Part shown: positions 8,802 through 17,851 of the stretch, in pieces | Layout of the letters: each line of letters begins with the position of its first letter | Numbering within the stretch: the first letter of the stretch is position 1 | Made by a program: the position numbers and the translations under genes | Source: Oligoflexales bacterium | Lineage (GTDB): Bacteria > Bdellovibrionota_B > Oligoflexia > Oligoflexales > JAGOVF01 | NCBI GenBank assembly: GCA_018060885.1 | Contig: JAGOVF010000007.1 | Coordinates: 1-47,904, forward strand | Direction of reading: 5' to 3' | DNA length: 47,904 nucleotides | The notes under the pieces: model-generated | What the model was told of the DNA's origin: nothing | Database searches by the model: none | The model's input: only the letters and a program-made list of their open reading frames with translations

Positions 8802-8976
8802 CGCACATCTCCTTTTTGAAAATTTAAAATAAAAGCAAATTGTTTAAAAAGCTCCAGACCTGGAGCCCGCTGATGCTCTAACAAAAATGGCTGAATATCT
8901 TCAAGCTTATTCGTACAAAAAAAACTGTAAGGTGAAAATACTGTTCACAACTGTTCATTTAAAGATAAAAATGAGC

Positions 8977-10077
8977 TTAATCCTTAGATTTGGCTGTTAC
9001 AACAAGCCCTAGATTTGTTTTTGATTCGGAAGCTTTTGAGGCAAAAGCAATATATTCGGCGCGAGAGTTTAGTAATAGTGCACGATGAGAGGGGGATCTC
9101 CAAAAATGCTGCGCGATTTGCGACAAAGAACTTCCAAGCGCTCGATTTTCTCCAAGCAGTTTCAATTTCTTCTTTTGAGCGCTATCGAAGAGCTTAGAGG
9201 TATTTTCTCGAAAATGCGAACTTGTTTCAGACTTAAGCAGCGGCTTTATCATTATTAACAGATCTTCGTTTGAGTGAAGCTCTTTAATTTTGTATCTGGA
9301 CCTAAGAGCGTTGACCCACTTAATAAAAGTCAATTCTGGATTGATATTTATATTTTTTTCTTGGTCGAACATCTCTTGAAAAGGAAATGAGGAATCTTTG
9401 TTTGGCAAATACAAATAAAGAAGTAAAGGCCCAGTCTGCTCAACATAAGAGGGAAGGCAACTTATGCCAATAGAAACGCTTTTTGTTTTATCCATTGTAA
9501 TATCTTGCTTGGGTAGAAGATTCACATGTTCTATTGTAGATAGATTTTCATCTGCAATAGAATAATTTACTCTATTGCAAACTTTATTTATTTGTTGCCA
9601 GGGTAAGGTGATTTTTTTTTCAGTTACAATAATATCTGAAGATATAGGAAAAGAAGCGAGCCAAATGGTGTCTGGTGTACAGAATCCGAAAGAATAAAAA
9701 AGGTGTCGATGTTTTTTGGCAAGTTTTTTTGCTCGGGCATCTAGGTCATTGTTAAGAGCTGATTTTTTCTTTGTAGAAGTGCTTGAATCTAGTTTGTATT
9801 TGTAGCCAAATATCTGAGCGATGTGGGTGTGTTCGATGTTGTTTGTGCTTGTATCTGAACAAATGTTAGCCGCTAATAGTGGAAATTCTGCAAAATTAGG
9901 CTCGTATTTAACAGTCTGAGCGTAGATGTCACTGCAAGACAAAAAATAAGTTATAAATATAAGAGTTTTACTTCTGTATATATGAGCACTGCTTCTATTT
10001 ATAAAAGCGCTGCTACTTTCTATAAAAGCACTGCTACTATTTATAAAAGCACAGCTTTTAAGAAATCTCTTTTTCAT
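8977..10077 (-). CDS. Secreted protein with C-terminal CAP/SCP-like domain
   Basis: The likely start is the ATG at 10077, whose product begins with basic MKKRFLK and an unusual long leader. The frame also extends to 10122. In the leader, a seven-residue repeat (SSSAFIN, SSSAFIE, RSSAHIY) is encoded by 21-nt DNA repeats. It is followed by a hydrophobic stretch (TLIFITYFL) and a probable cleavage site at IYAQ. The last 110 residues or so resemble a CAP (cysteine-rich secretory/PR-1) domain: WVNALRSRYKI, LGENRALG and FWRSPSHRALLL match the N-R, GEN and W-SP-HR pattern. Bacterial CAP proteins are secreted; their roles vary. The first 250 residues are not recognised. The start overlaps the acyl-CoA dehydrogenase gene by 20 bases. 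Confidence 0.65.
   Translation of the reverse strand: MKKRFLKSCAFINSSSAFIESSSAFINRSSAHIYRSKTLIFITYFLSCSDIYAQTVKYEPNFAEFPLLAANICSDTSTNNIEHTHIAQIFGYKYKLDSSTSTKKKSALNNDLDARAKKLAKKHRHLFYSFGFCTPDTIWLASFPISSDIIVTEKKITLPWQQINKVCNRVNYSIADENLSTIEHVNLLPKQDITMDKTKSVSIGISCLPSYVEQTGPLLLYLYLPNKDSSFPFQEMFDQEKNININPELTFIKWVNALRSRYKIKELHSNEDLLIMIKPLLKSETSSHFRENTSKLFDSAQKKKLKLLGENRALGSSLSQIAQHFWRSPSHRALLLNSRAEYIAFASKASESKTNLGLVVTAKSKD
9977..10060. repeat. Four 21-nt tandem repeats in a signal-peptide region
   Basis: Four consecutive 21-base units (9977, 9998, 10019, 10040) share the pattern TTATAAAAGCACTGCTACT with substitutions. Since 21 is a multiple of three, copy number changes keep the reading frame and would alter the length of the CAP protein leader by seven residues. 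The last unit runs into the stop codon of the acyl-CoA dehydrogenase gene. Confidence 0.8.
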
Positions 10078-11215
10078 ACGCTTTAAAAATCGTCTGCAGC
10101 TGCATGTTGGAAGTTCCTTCATAGAGCTTACCTATCTTGGCATCACGGTAGAATTTCTCGGCAGGGAATTCTTTAATAAAGCCGTAGCCGCCAAATATTT
10201 CAAGCGATAGACTTGCCACTCGTTCTGCAACTTGTGAACAATGATATTTGGTAATTGCAGCTTCTTTGAGGAAATCTTCTCCTGCATCTTTTTTCCGTGC
10301 AGCGTTGTACATCGATAAGCGTGCAGTTTCAATGTCGATAGCCATCTCCGCTAATTGAAACTGAATTCCTTGGAATTGATTGATAGCCTTGCCAAACTGA
10401 CTACGTTCGCGGGCATATTTAAATGCAGCATTAAATGCGCCTTGTGCCAGTCCTAACATTTGCGCAGCAATGCCTATGCGTCCTTCGTTCAAAGTTTCGA
10501 TGGCTATTTTGTAGCCTATTCCGACATCTCCCAGAATGTGACTCTTAGGTACTTTTACTTTATCTAAAATAACTTCACAGGTCGATGAAGCTCTAATGCC
10601 CAGTTTTTTCTCTTTTTTGCCTATAGAAAAACCTGGCATATCTCTCTCGACTATAAATGCAGTGATGCCTTTGTAGCCAGCGCTAGGGTTTGCATTAGTG
10701 AAGACACAAAATATTTCGGCTTCTTTGGCATTTGTAATGAAGATTTTTTTTCCTTCAAGAATGTAATGATCTCCATCCTCGGTAGCTTTTGTTTTTAGAG
10801 CGAAGGCATCAGAGCCGGAATTAGCTTCTGTGAGACAGTAGGCACCGACTTTTTTTGTAGCAAGTTGAGGAAAGTACTTTTCCTGTTGAGCAGGAGAGGC
10901 CCAGCGCTTAAAAATATTATTCACTAAGGTGTTTTGCACATCTACGAGTACCCCTATTGCAGGGTCAACCATAGATATAGCTTCCACTGCTAAACAAGCC
11001 ATAAAAAAACTACCATCAGAGCCGCCGAATTTGCTTGGGACTTCTATACCCATAAGACCCATTTCGAAGAGCTCGGGTAATAGATCACGATTAAGCTCTT
11101 CGCGCTCGTCCATAGATTCGACAAGAGGCGCTATTTTAGCCTTCGCGAAGCGTTCTATTTCTTGTTTAAAAAGTTTTTCATTTTCACTGATACTGGTGAG
11201 GGCTGCTGGGTTCAT
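10058..11215 (-). CDS. Acyl-CoA dehydrogenase (short/branched-chain type)
   Basis: This 385-residue FAD enzyme oxidises acyl-CoA to trans-2-enoyl-CoA and passes electrons to electron-transfer flavoprotein. Family marks are visible: CLTEANSGSDA in the FAD/substrate region, FITNAKEAEIF, ERSQFGKAINQFQGIQ, and LYEGTSNMQLQTI near the C-terminus, whose Glu (about residue 366) is the catalytic base of short-chain members. Length is typical. No other beta-oxidation gene lies beside it. The ATG follows an AGGA ribosome site. The CAP-protein gene overlaps its 3' end, an odd partner for a metabolic enzyme. Butyryl-, 2-methylbutyryl- or isovaleryl-CoA specificity cannot be decided. Confidence 0.92.
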   Translation of the reverse strand: MNPAALTSISENEKLFKQEIERFAKAKIAPLVESMDEREELNRDLLPELFEMGLMGIEVPSKFGGSDGSFFMACLAVEAISMVDPAIGVLVDVQNTLVNNIFKRWASPAQQEKYFPQLATKKVGAYCLTEANSGSDAFALKTKATEDGDHYILEGKKIFITNAKEAEIFCVFTNANPSAGYKGITAFIVERDMPGFSIGKKEKKLGIRASSTCEVILDKVKVPKSHILGDVGIGYKIAIETLNEGRIGIAAQMLGLAQGAFNAAFKYARERSQFGKAINQFQGIQFQLAEMAIDIETARLSMYNAARKKDAGEDFLKEAAITKYHCSQVAERVASLSLEIFGGYGFIKEFPAEKFYRDAKIGKLYEGTSNMQLQTIFKAYEKEIS

Positions 11216-11275
11216 GTTATTTTTCCTATTTAGAAAAAGCGTACTTTTGTAATAATTACGATTTTGACCAAACTA

Positions 11276-12211
11276 TCAATTGACCGAGGCGGCTCGGTTT
11301 TTCTTAAATTTAGGTCGGGGAAGGGGAATTTGCAACTGAGAAGCATCTTTCCAGGCGCTAAAAATCTTTTCTTTGATCAATTCTAGCTCTTTAAACATTT
11401 GGATTAAGGTGATGATCTCGGATGGAGTTGTCTTTGTTCTCTTCTGATTTTGAGAGTGAGGCCGTTTTTTGTCCGTCTTTTCTTCGGAGTTTATGCTTTC
11501 ATATAGCTCAATAATTTCCTCAGCTTTATCGATATAATCACTTTGTAGAGCTTGCACGCGATTCAGCATAGGCCCCTTGTGAATGGGAAGAGCGATATTG
11601 CGCAGAAGGTAGTTTAAGTCTTCAATAGGATTTGAAGTCCGAGGAAGATAAAGTTGAGCGGGGCTGAGTCCATCTCGATTGGAATCAGTTTTAGAATGCA
11701 GCACACCTAAGGTAGAAACAGCCATGTGATTGGCTTGGTTGACAAGAGCTTTAGTATGCTGAAATTCGATCTGGTCGAACTGATTATGGCTGTGTGTTAT
11801 AGATTCTTTTAAATTTTTAATATGCTGCAGAGTAGAGTGAATATTACGTTCATCGATGCGAAAATCATCATTGAGTCCGGTATTCTCGAATTTGAATCTA
11901 ATAAGATTGAGCCACATTTGTTTGTTCGCGCACCGTAAAAATAATTCGATATAACTCTGCAACTGCCTTCCGAGTTCGCCAGCCCAATGGAGTATGTAGC
12001 GGCCTCTACCGGAAATTAAATTTTTTCGTTCAGAAAGAGAAATAAGCTTTTCAATGAGCTCAAATGTTTCTTTGCTGTTATTTTCCAATTGCATAAGAGC
12101 CTTGACCAAAACTTGGTCATTTTGTTCAACGCTATGTGCGATTAAAGATTCAAAGTGGGCGATTTTCGCTTCTATTTCCTGTAATTCTTTGTCCCAATCA
12201 CTTTGGTGCAT
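11276..12211 (-). CDS. Hypothetical helical protein, first of a pair
   Basis: This 311-residue cytoplasmic-type protein has no signal peptide or membrane segment. It is dominated by predicted helix: heptad-like stretches such as ELQEIEAKIAHFESLIAH and ETFELIEKLISLSER suggest coiled coil. A Lys/Arg/Ser/Thr-rich linker near residues 240-262 separates it from a final helix, and the C-terminus is basic (RPKFKKNRAASVN). I do not recognise it. It follows a similarly sized helical gene after 9 bases on the same strand, so both are probably one transcript and may interact. Confidence 0.55.
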   Translation of the reverse strand: MHQSDWDKELQEIEAKIAHFESLIAHSVEQNDQVLVKALMQLENNSKETFELIEKLISLSERKNLISGRGRYILHWAGELGRQLQSYIELFLRCANKQMWLNLIRFKFENTGLNDDFRIDERNIHSTLQHIKNLKESITHSHNQFDQIEFQHTKALVNQANHMAVSTLGVLHSKTDSNRDGLSPAQLYLPRTSNPIEDLNYLLRNIALPIHKGPMLNRVQALQSDYIDKAEEIIELYESINSEEKTDKKRPHSQNQKRTKTTPSEIITLIQMFKELELIKEKIFSAWKDASQLQIPLPRPKFKKNRAASVN

Positions 12212-12220
12212 AGATGTTCC

Positions 12221-13096
12221 TTAGCGAAAATGTCGCGGTGATTTTTTATTCGTTTTTGAAAAGATTTCTTGGCGAATGCTTTCTAATTTTGTTTCTAGAT
12301 GCATGGACATTCTATTTTGCTGTTCAGTGAGGGCGAGGATGGGATTGCTCACAAGGTTTTTCAATTCGGAAACCGGCTGATTTTCAATTTCTTCTCTTAG
12401 CAAAACAGCTTGCATAGGACGCGAAGCGGTATTGAACCCCAACAGTTCATTGGTTTTAAAGGCAGCTAAATTCTTAAGTTCAGACAAAGACTTAATTTTA
12501 CTTGAAATGACAGTGTGTAATTTTTGTATGTAACTTCCGATATCTTTTACGTGGAAAGAAACAAAATTGTACAAAGTTTGTTTTTTCAATAGAAGCAAAT
12601 AAAGGCTGTCGAGTTTTTTGAGATCATATTCTAATGTTCCACGCATGGTGCGCATCTGCCGCATAAAACGATGGATAAAAGAGAGTCGAAATACTAAAAA
12701 AAATTGGCTTTGGCCTTCAAGTGCAGAGTTCTGCCAGTCGATCACTTTTAGAATTTGTTTTTTAATGCGCTCGATAACGTCGTTGTTGTGAATAAAAAAT
12801 CGAGTGAGCACAATTTTTTCGCTGGCGTTGCAACTACTCAAATTTGGCAGGGAAAAATTCGAAACGAGTTTTTGTTTTTGAAATTGCATGCGGCTTTTAT
12901 TTTCTAGCTGCTGGACACGAGAGCGCAAGTGGCTGATTTTTTCGAGGCGCCTTATTGTGCTTTGTCTCTCCTTTCCTTTTGGCAGCGTAGAGTCTTCATT
13001 TAAGACGAGTTCCAAGGCATTTAGCTGCAAATCTATGTTGGTAATGTGCTGAAGGAAATTAGTCGAGGTATTCAATTCCATGTTAGAAAACACCAT
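12221..13096 (-). CDS. Hypothetical helical protein, second of a pair
   Basis: This 291-residue protein has no export signal and is rich in Leu, Lys, Gln and Arg with long predicted helices (for example NIDLQLNALELVLNED and RRLEKISHLRSRVQQLENK). A second in-frame ATG at 13081 is an equally good start. The C-terminus is basic. I do not recognise a family. Size, helical content and immediate adjacency to the following gene suggest two distantly related or cooperating coiled-coil proteins, but no residue-level similarity was established. It is divergent from hemE across about 140 bases. Confidence 0.55.
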   Translation of the reverse strand: MVFSNMELNTSTNFLQHITNIDLQLNALELVLNEDSTLPKGKERQSTIRRLEKISHLRSRVQQLENKSRMQFQKQKLVSNFSLPNLSSCNASEKIVLTRFFIHNNDVIERIKKQILKVIDWQNSALEGQSQFFLVFRLSFIHRFMRQMRTMRGTLEYDLKKLDSLYLLLLKKQTLYNFVSFHVKDIGSYIQKLHTVISSKIKSLSELKNLAAFKTNELLGFNTASRPMQAVLLREEIENQPVSELKNLVSNPILALTEQQNRMSMHLETKLESIRQEIFSKTNKKSPRHFR

Positions 13097-13238
13097 TTTT
13101 TGAGGTTTGAATTTGCTGTGAGAGAAAAAAATTCAATATGTTTGATAAAAATCCTCTTTTTATTTTCCCATTTCCGCGGTTGTGAGTAAATTAGAGGCCA
13201 GATTGTGTAGGGACATTTCTTTAAAAAGGATAAAAAAA

Positions 13239-14291
13239 ATGACTATAGTCCAGTCGAAGCCTTTGGTTGAAGTTATGTCTGGTCGTAAGTCAGACCGTTA
13301 TCCAGTTTGGTTTATGCGCCAGGCTGGCCGTTATTTGCCAGAATATCGCGAAGTGCGAAGTAAGGTGTCGTTTCTTGAGCTTTGCCAAAGTCCAAAGCTG
13401 GCAGCTGAAGTCACTATACAGCCGCTCAGACGCTACGACCTCGATGCGGCAATAATATTTTCTGATATTTTAGTCCCTTGCACTGCTCTTGGAATGGACT
13501 TTTCTATAGATAGTGGGCATGGGCCGCATCTAGCTCCCGTGACACGCTCTGAGAAAGATTTATTAAGTCTGAATACCGACCCCGATGTTGAAAAAACACT
13601 GGGTTATGTCGGCGAAGCCATCGAATTTTGCAGAAAGCAGCTGGGTCCGCGGCAGGCAATGATTGGTTTTGCGGGCGCTCCTTTTACGGTCGCGAGTTAT
13701 ATGATTGAGGGCGGGCCGAGCAAAAATTTTACTGAAGTCAAGCGCTTGATTTTTCAACAACCTGAATTATTTCAAAAGATTTTGCAGGTTCTTAATCACG
13801 TCACTTTTAAATATCTCGCGATGCAAAAAAAGGCGGGCGCAGATGTGCTCATGCTTTTTGATTCATGGGCAGCTCAGCTGAGCGGTGAAGACTATAAAAA
13901 ACATGTATTTCCTCAGACCGCAGATTTGTTGAAACGGCTTCGGTCATTAGCCTGTCCGATAGTGTATTATCCAGGTCAAGGCTCACATTTGCTGCATGAA
14001 TTAAGCGGTCTTTCTGTCGATGTGATTTCAGTAGATTGGCGAGTTAATCTTGGCTTGGCGCATCAAATACTAGAAAAAATTATTCCGACTTGTGCACTAC
14101 AAGGAAATTTAGATCCGCAATATTTAATTGCAGATGAAGCCTTTGTTAGAGAAAAAACCCGTGCAGTATTGATGGCAGCAAAAGCGACAGGACGCTCCCA
14201 TGTGTTTAATGTCGGGCACGGGCTCTTGCCACATACGCCTGAAAAAGCTTTGAGTTGGGTGATTGATGAGATTAGGGCTTGGAAGATATAA
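13239..14291 (+). CDS. hemE: Uroporphyrinogen decarboxylase
   Basis: HemE converts uroporphyrinogen III to coproporphyrinogen III by removing four carboxyl groups, an essential step of haem synthesis in the cytoplasm. The N-terminal [16 protein letters not shown] is the family signature, and the Asp of the following FSDILVP and the GNLDP motif near the C-terminus are also present. The ATG at 13239 is preferred over an upstream GTG at 13182 because it has an AAAAGGA ribosome site and gives the usual 350 residues. No other haem gene is adjacent. The methyltransferase gene follows after 17 bases. Confidence 0.95.
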   Translation: MTIVQSKPLVEVMSGRKSDRYPVWFMRQAGRYLPEYREVRSKVSFLELCQSPKLAAEVTIQPLRRYDLDAAIIFSDILVPCTALGMDFSIDSGHGPHLAPVTRSEKDLLSLNTDPDVEKTLGYVGEAIEFCRKQLGPRQAMIGFAGAPFTVASYMIEGGPSKNFTEVKRLIFQQPELFQKILQVLNHVTFKYLAMQKKAGADVLMLFDSWAAQLSGEDYKKHVFPQTADLLKRLRSLACPIVYYPGQGSHLLHELSGLSVDVISVDWRVNLGLAHQILEKIIPTCALQGNLDPQYLIADEAFVREKTRAVLMAAKATGRSHVFNVGHGLLPHTPEKALSWVIDEIRAWKI

Positions 14292-14308
14292 AGAGATATG
14301 GAGCCACT

Positions 14309-15016
14309 ATGTTTATGAAAAGCGCACATTTATACGATACCATCTACAGAAGCTTTAAAGACTATCGACAAGAAGCGGAAAAGGTAAAAAGCCTGATAAC
14401 CAAGCTAAAACCAAACGCCAAAACTGTTCTCGACGTTGCTTGTGGCACGGGTGAGCACAATCTCTATTTGAAAGACAAATATCAAATCGATGGTATTGAT
14501 CTGAATGAGGAGTTCTTGCAACTTGCTCGAGGTAAGAACCCGAAAGGCGAATATTTTGTAGTTGATATGGCGGCTTTTGAACTTCGTAAAAAATATGATG
14601 TGGTAGTCTGTCTTTTTAGTTCTATTGGCTACGTAAAGACGCTTGAAAATGTAAAACTAGCAATCAAAAATTTTGCAGCACATTTGAATCCCGGTGGAAT
14701 TATTATCGTGGAACCTTGGTTTCGACCCGAGCAATGGATAGTTGGAAGAACTCCACATATGGTTATTGTCGATACACCGGAATTAAAAGTGTGCCGGATG
14801 AACTCCAGCGAAGTAGATGGGCGCTTATCGCTTATGACTTTCCACTATCTCGTCGGCAACCAAGATGGTGTCAATCATTTTACAGAAAAACACGAGTTAG
14901 GATTGTTTACGATTGAAGAAATGCAAGACGCGTTTTTGTCTGCTGGTTTGAAAGTGGAATACGATCCGGAAGGCTTGTTTGGTAGAGGTTTATATGTAGG
15001 AAGCCACTTAAAATAA
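14309..15016 (+). CDS. Class I SAM-dependent methyltransferase
   Basis: This protein of about 235 residues has the Rossmann-fold motif [12 protein letters not shown], motif II IDGIDLN and a post-motif [11 protein letters not shown]. It resembles small-molecule N-methyltransferases of the deoxysugar (DesVI-like) group, where ACGTGxH and SSIG are also seen. The substrate is unknown. The ATG at 14309 is chosen over the frame opening at 14279 because GGAG lies five bases upstream. It follows hemE after 17 bases and probably shares its transcript, but a haem-related role is not implied by sequence. Two hairpins follow the stop region. Confidence 0.8.
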   Translation: MFMKSAHLYDTIYRSFKDYRQEAEKVKSLITKLKPNAKTVLDVACGTGEHNLYLKDKYQIDGIDLNEEFLQLARGKNPKGEYFVVDMAAFELRKKYDVVVCLFSSIGYVKTLENVKLAIKNFAAHLNPGGIIIVEPWFRPEQWIVGRTPHMVIVDTPELKVCRMNSSEVDGRLSLMTFHYLVGNQDGVNHFTEKHELGLFTIEEMQDAFLSAGLKVEYDPEGLFGRGLYVGSHLK

Positions 15017-15028
15017 GTGGCTTCGATT

Positions 15029-15061
15029 AAATGACTTCAAGCATTCATTGAAGTCATTTTT
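15029..15061 (+). terminator. Rho-independent terminator after the methyltransferase gene
   Basis: A 12-bp stem (15029-15040 with 15048-15059), a 7-nt loop and a short T-run follow. Another perfect 9-bp hairpin (15001-15023) overlaps the stop codon just before it. Confidence 0.75.
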
Positions 15062-15170
15062 GAAAATCTAATAGTTGCCAGCTGTTTTTTATTAAAATCA
15101 AAATTATTTAAAAAAATTTAGGAGTCTTAAAAAAGTACACGCTCGAAAATATTTTTTGCTATTAACAGCC

Positions 15171-15198
15171 TTGACAAAAAAAGATCAAATATTATTCT
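15171..15198 (+). promoter_or_regulatory. Predicted promoter of the small-protein gene
   Basis: A perfect TTGACA at 15171-15176 is followed after 16 bases by TATTCT at 15193-15198 (4 of 6 to TATAAT). The start codon is 56 bases further on. Confidence 0.5.
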
Positions 15199-15254
15199 TC
15201 CATTTAAATTTAGCACTCAAACTAATTTAAGTTTATGACAACAAGGAGGAAGCC

Positions 15255-15479
15255 ATGAACTCATTTAAATTAAGTCAAGGTGCCGAAAATTCTACTTACG
15301 CTGAGAATTCCCAAAACAGCACCTACAACCAATTCATTCAAAGTATTGCAAAAACTCAACAAACACAGCTCTATGATCTTCCAATTTATCTCTCACCACT
15401 TGAACAACAATACTGGCTGGAGCAATTAGATTCACAGTTTCATTTTGTGAGACTATTAAAAGCCTCTAAAGAACAATAA
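15255..15479 (+). CDS. Small hypothetical protein with strong expression signals
   Basis: This 74-residue protein has an AAGGAGGAAG ribosome site ideally placed before the ATG, a consensus -35 box upstream and a hairpin terminator downstream. The open frame is therefore very likely a real single-gene unit. It is polar, rich in Gln, Ser, Asn and Tyr, and has no signal peptide or membrane segment. The second half (PIYLSPLEQQYWLEQLDSQF) looks helical and amphipathic. I do not recognise it. The signals suggest abundant expression. A small regulator or binding partner is possible, but that is speculation. Confidence 0.65.
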   Translation: MNSFKLSQGAENSTYAENSQNSTYNQFIQSIAKTQQTQLYDLPIYLSPLEQQYWLEQLDSQFHFVRLLKASKEQ

Positions 15480-15555
15480 ATAGAATTTATTGTTGAATTA
15501 CTGTGAAAATAAAGCAGCTCCAGCTTGGCGGTTTGTCAGTAGGGAGTAGGGCCAT

Positions 15556-15601
15556 AAGTAGTTGTTTAGGGTTTAAGCTCACTTAAACGACTACTTTTTA
15601 T
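15556..15601 (+). terminator. Hairpin terminator downstream of the small-protein gene
   Basis: A 13-bp stem with one G-T wobble (15556-15568 with 15584-15596) is followed by a T-run on the plus strand. It overlaps the stop codon of the convergent lipoprotein gene. Confidence 0.7.
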
Positions 15602-16106
15602 ATACGCCGCTTGCCACAGTCAATTTGCAAGCAGTGCTTGCCTTAAAATACAAATTAATTTCATAGAGTCCGGCATCTAAAGTTCCTAAATCAACATTCA
15701 AATTGCGTTCTATAGTTTCACTCACACTGGTAATTGGTCGATCGCTATCTGTGAGATCAATTACGGATAGCATTGCTATACTAACTTCCCCATTATTCGG
15801 GCAATCGACTATATAGTCAGTAATTTTCAAAAGCACTGATTCGGAGCTTGCAAGGCTAAAATTACCTTTCACTTCAAAAACATGAGACATTTCTTCCGGA
15901 GTTACTGGGAAGCTGTCTTTTTTGAGCACATCTACAACAATGACTGGCGCACCTAGCTCATAGTTAACTTCAATCTTGTTTGGGTTGCTAGGGGTGGGTA
16001 TCTGATCTTGAGAGTTTGGGTCTTTGTTTGACCCTGAGCTTGAGCAATTGCCTATAAAGATCGAAGAAATCAGCATTGTAATAGTCAATAGTACAGTTCT
16101 GTTCAT
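15591..16106 (-). CDS. Hypothetical lipoprotein
   Basis: This 171-residue protein has a lipoprotein signal with the cleavage Cys in IFIGNCSSSG, followed by a Ser/Asn/Pro-rich linker that would tether it to a membrane. The mature domain (residues 45-171) looks like a beta sandwich, with alternating hydrophobic strands and two further cysteines (YIVDCPNNG and STACKLTV). I do not recognise a family. It is divergent from the next plus-strand gene across a 760-base region and convergent with the small-protein gene, overlapping the latter's terminator. Confidence 0.65.
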   Translation of the reverse strand: MNRTVLLTITMLISSIFIGNCSSSGSNKDPNSQDQIPTPSNPNKIEVNYELGAPVIVVDVLKKDSFPVTPEEMSHVFEVKGNFSLASSESVLLKITDYIVDCPNNGEVSIAMLSVIDLTDSDRPITSVSETIERNLNVDLGTLDAGLYEINLYFKASTACKLTVASGVYKK

Positions 16107-16541
16107 TTTGTCTCCAATTCAGATTTATAAAAGTTAATGTTCTAAACTATTTTATTTACCAAAAATGATACGCGCTTTCATTTTGGTGAGCACAGATGCA
16201 ATCTAGCTTTTGTATTGAGATTCACCAGAGCATAAATCAAATTTCGTTAATTAGTGTTCGGCACTGTTCGGTTAGAATTAAAATGAAAGTGTTCGGCAGA
16301 ATTATCGCGAGACATTTTTGTTTGTAAGGAGAAAAGCTGACAAATAATTTGGACAAGGATAAGTGATTCTATGAGGTTTGCAGAGCGTTTACGAATGTGG
16401 AATTGTAGAACACTTACAAAACATTCAGTTTAATCATCTAGTATGATTAATATATTAAGGCTTATTCAAGTTCATAATAGTTAACTGCGATTGGTATCAT
16501 ATTCTTATCAGAAGAATTACAATTTCACGAGGGAGTTTACA
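16107..16541. other. Intergenic region with repeated TGTTCGG boxes
   Basis: The long gap upstream of the minus-strand lipoprotein gene contains GTGTTCGGCA at 16254-16263 and again at 16289-16298, with CTGTTCGG at 16264-16271 between them. These could be binding sites of a regulator. I see no gene here. Confidence 0.35.
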
Positions 16542-16619
16542 ATGAAGGTCAAATCTCAAGAAAAAGCAGGGCGGGGAAAAACAGGAAATTGCAACAATCC
16601 TCTTTATGTACCCAAGTAG
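16542..16619 (+). CDS. Possible 25-residue small protein
   Basis: A short frame (MKVKSQEKAGRGKTGNCNNP and five more residues) starts six bases after a good GAGGGAG ribosome site. It is basic and polar, with no membrane segment. It could also be a leader peptide or chance. A perfect 16-bp hairpin begins 15 bases after its stop codon. I recognise nothing in it. Support comes only from the ribosome site and the adjacent hairpin. Confidence 0.3.
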   Translation: MKVKSQEKAGRGKTGNCNNPLYVPK

Positions 16620-16634
16620 GCATGTAGGAATTGC

Positions 16635-16670
16635 TTTTCCATGTATACAACTTATTGTATACATGGAAAA
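16635..16670. repeat. Perfect 16-bp inverted repeat
   Basis: Arms 16635-16650 and 16655-16670 are perfectly complementary around a CTTA loop. The stem ends in TTTT/AAAA and is centred on CATGTATACAA. It may terminate the preceding short frame or be a palindromic binding site. No separate T-run follows. Confidence 0.8.
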
Positions 16671-16865
16671 ATTCGGTCAATTTGGAAATAATTTCCTAGC
16701 CTGCTTTTCGGCTTCTGTGCTTTTTTTTCGATGTTGAAAATTAATCGTAGTTCTTTTCCAATACTAGGTTGAAGCGTTGGACAATTGCTATCTAACCAGT
16801 CAAATGATAAATTACCAGTAAATAATTTAACAATATGAAAATTCCAGTAATGAGGTAAGGGTGCT

Positions 16866-17813
16866 ATGAGATTTTTTCATCTATGTACATTATGCGTCAT
16901 CATTTTTTCGAGCATTTTTGCATGTAAGTCAACTTCAAATGCCTCTAGTAAGGCGAAGGGGATTGAAGAAATCAGTAGTGCTGAGCTTGTTGAAATGAAA
17001 ACCGGATCATTTATCATAGAGGATAAAAACCGGAATTTATCGGCAAATATTTCTTATTTATTAAAGATCTTCAAACGAAAATCTGAAAGTGGAGTCGAAA
17101 CCTTCGAAGGTTTGTGGTCAAGTAACATTTTGAATAGTAATTGGGGCGATGCTCTTAAGCCTGACAAAGATCATAAGTTAGTTGTGATTAGCAAACTTCC
17201 TGAATGGGTCGATCTTTGGCCAAAAGATCTATTGGAACTAGAAGGTTTGCAATTCGTTAGTGAAAATTCTGATTTCGGTGCCGATGGCCCTATTAATAAT
17301 ATCTTTATTTCTTTGGCGAGTTTGGAGCGAACTTCAGATATTGAAAATATTTTTTACTATAATTTTCGAGCGGAGCTTGTATCTAAATTCGACCAAGTGG
17401 TTAAAGATTTGAACGTAGAATTGGCAGAATTTGGTTCCGAATTGATTGATAAAAGGAAAGTCGGGAAACTAATAGGATCTGTAGGAATGAGTTACGTACG
17501 TGATGTAGAAGCTGAATATTTTTTAAGAATATACAAAAAACCAGATAGCGAGGAGTATTCTGGTATTTTACACATAGAAACAACAAATATGTTGTTTCCA
17601 CTTACGGATCGCCCCTTTGTATCGCGTGGGGTTTTATCTGGGAGATTTGAAGAAGAATGTCAGTGTATAACGTTAAAGGGGCCTAGAGGTCTAGAAGTTA
17701 AATTTGAAAAGAGCACAATGGGTGCAGGAGATGCGGGACTAGACAAGATTATATTTATTGAAGATCCACCTATGTTTACTTTTTACCCCGACCAGGGACC
17801 AGAAATTAATTGA
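16866..17813 (+). CDS. Hypothetical lipoprotein
   Basis: This 315-residue protein has a lipoprotein signal peptide with its Cys in FSSIFACKSTSN (about residue 20). A Ser/Ala/Lys-rich linker follows. The mature part is acidic and probably beta-rich, with a hydrophobic C-terminal third, and has a second region starting EFGSELIDKRKVGKLIG. I do not recognise a family. The ATG follows GAGGTAAGGG at suitable distance. The gene ends just before the higher-order tandem repeat at 17852 and stands alone. Confidence 0.65.
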   Translation: MRFFHLCTLCVIIFSSIFACKSTSNASSKAKGIEEISSAELVEMKTGSFIIEDKNRNLSANISYLLKIFKRKSESGVETFEGLWSSNILNSNWGDALKPDKDHKLVVISKLPEWVDLWPKDLLELEGLQFVSENSDFGADGPINNIFISLASLERTSDIENIFYYNFRAELVSKFDQVVKDLNVELAEFGSELIDKRKVGKLIGSVGMSYVRDVEAEYFLRIYKKPDSEEYSGILHIETTNMLFPLTDRPFVSRGVLSGRFEEECQCITLKGPRGLEVKFEKSTMGAGDAGLDKIIFIEDPPMFTFYPDQGPEIN

Positions 17814-17851
17814 GCGCTTTCAAGGGGAAATGTGAGATTGTGCAAGCCAAG

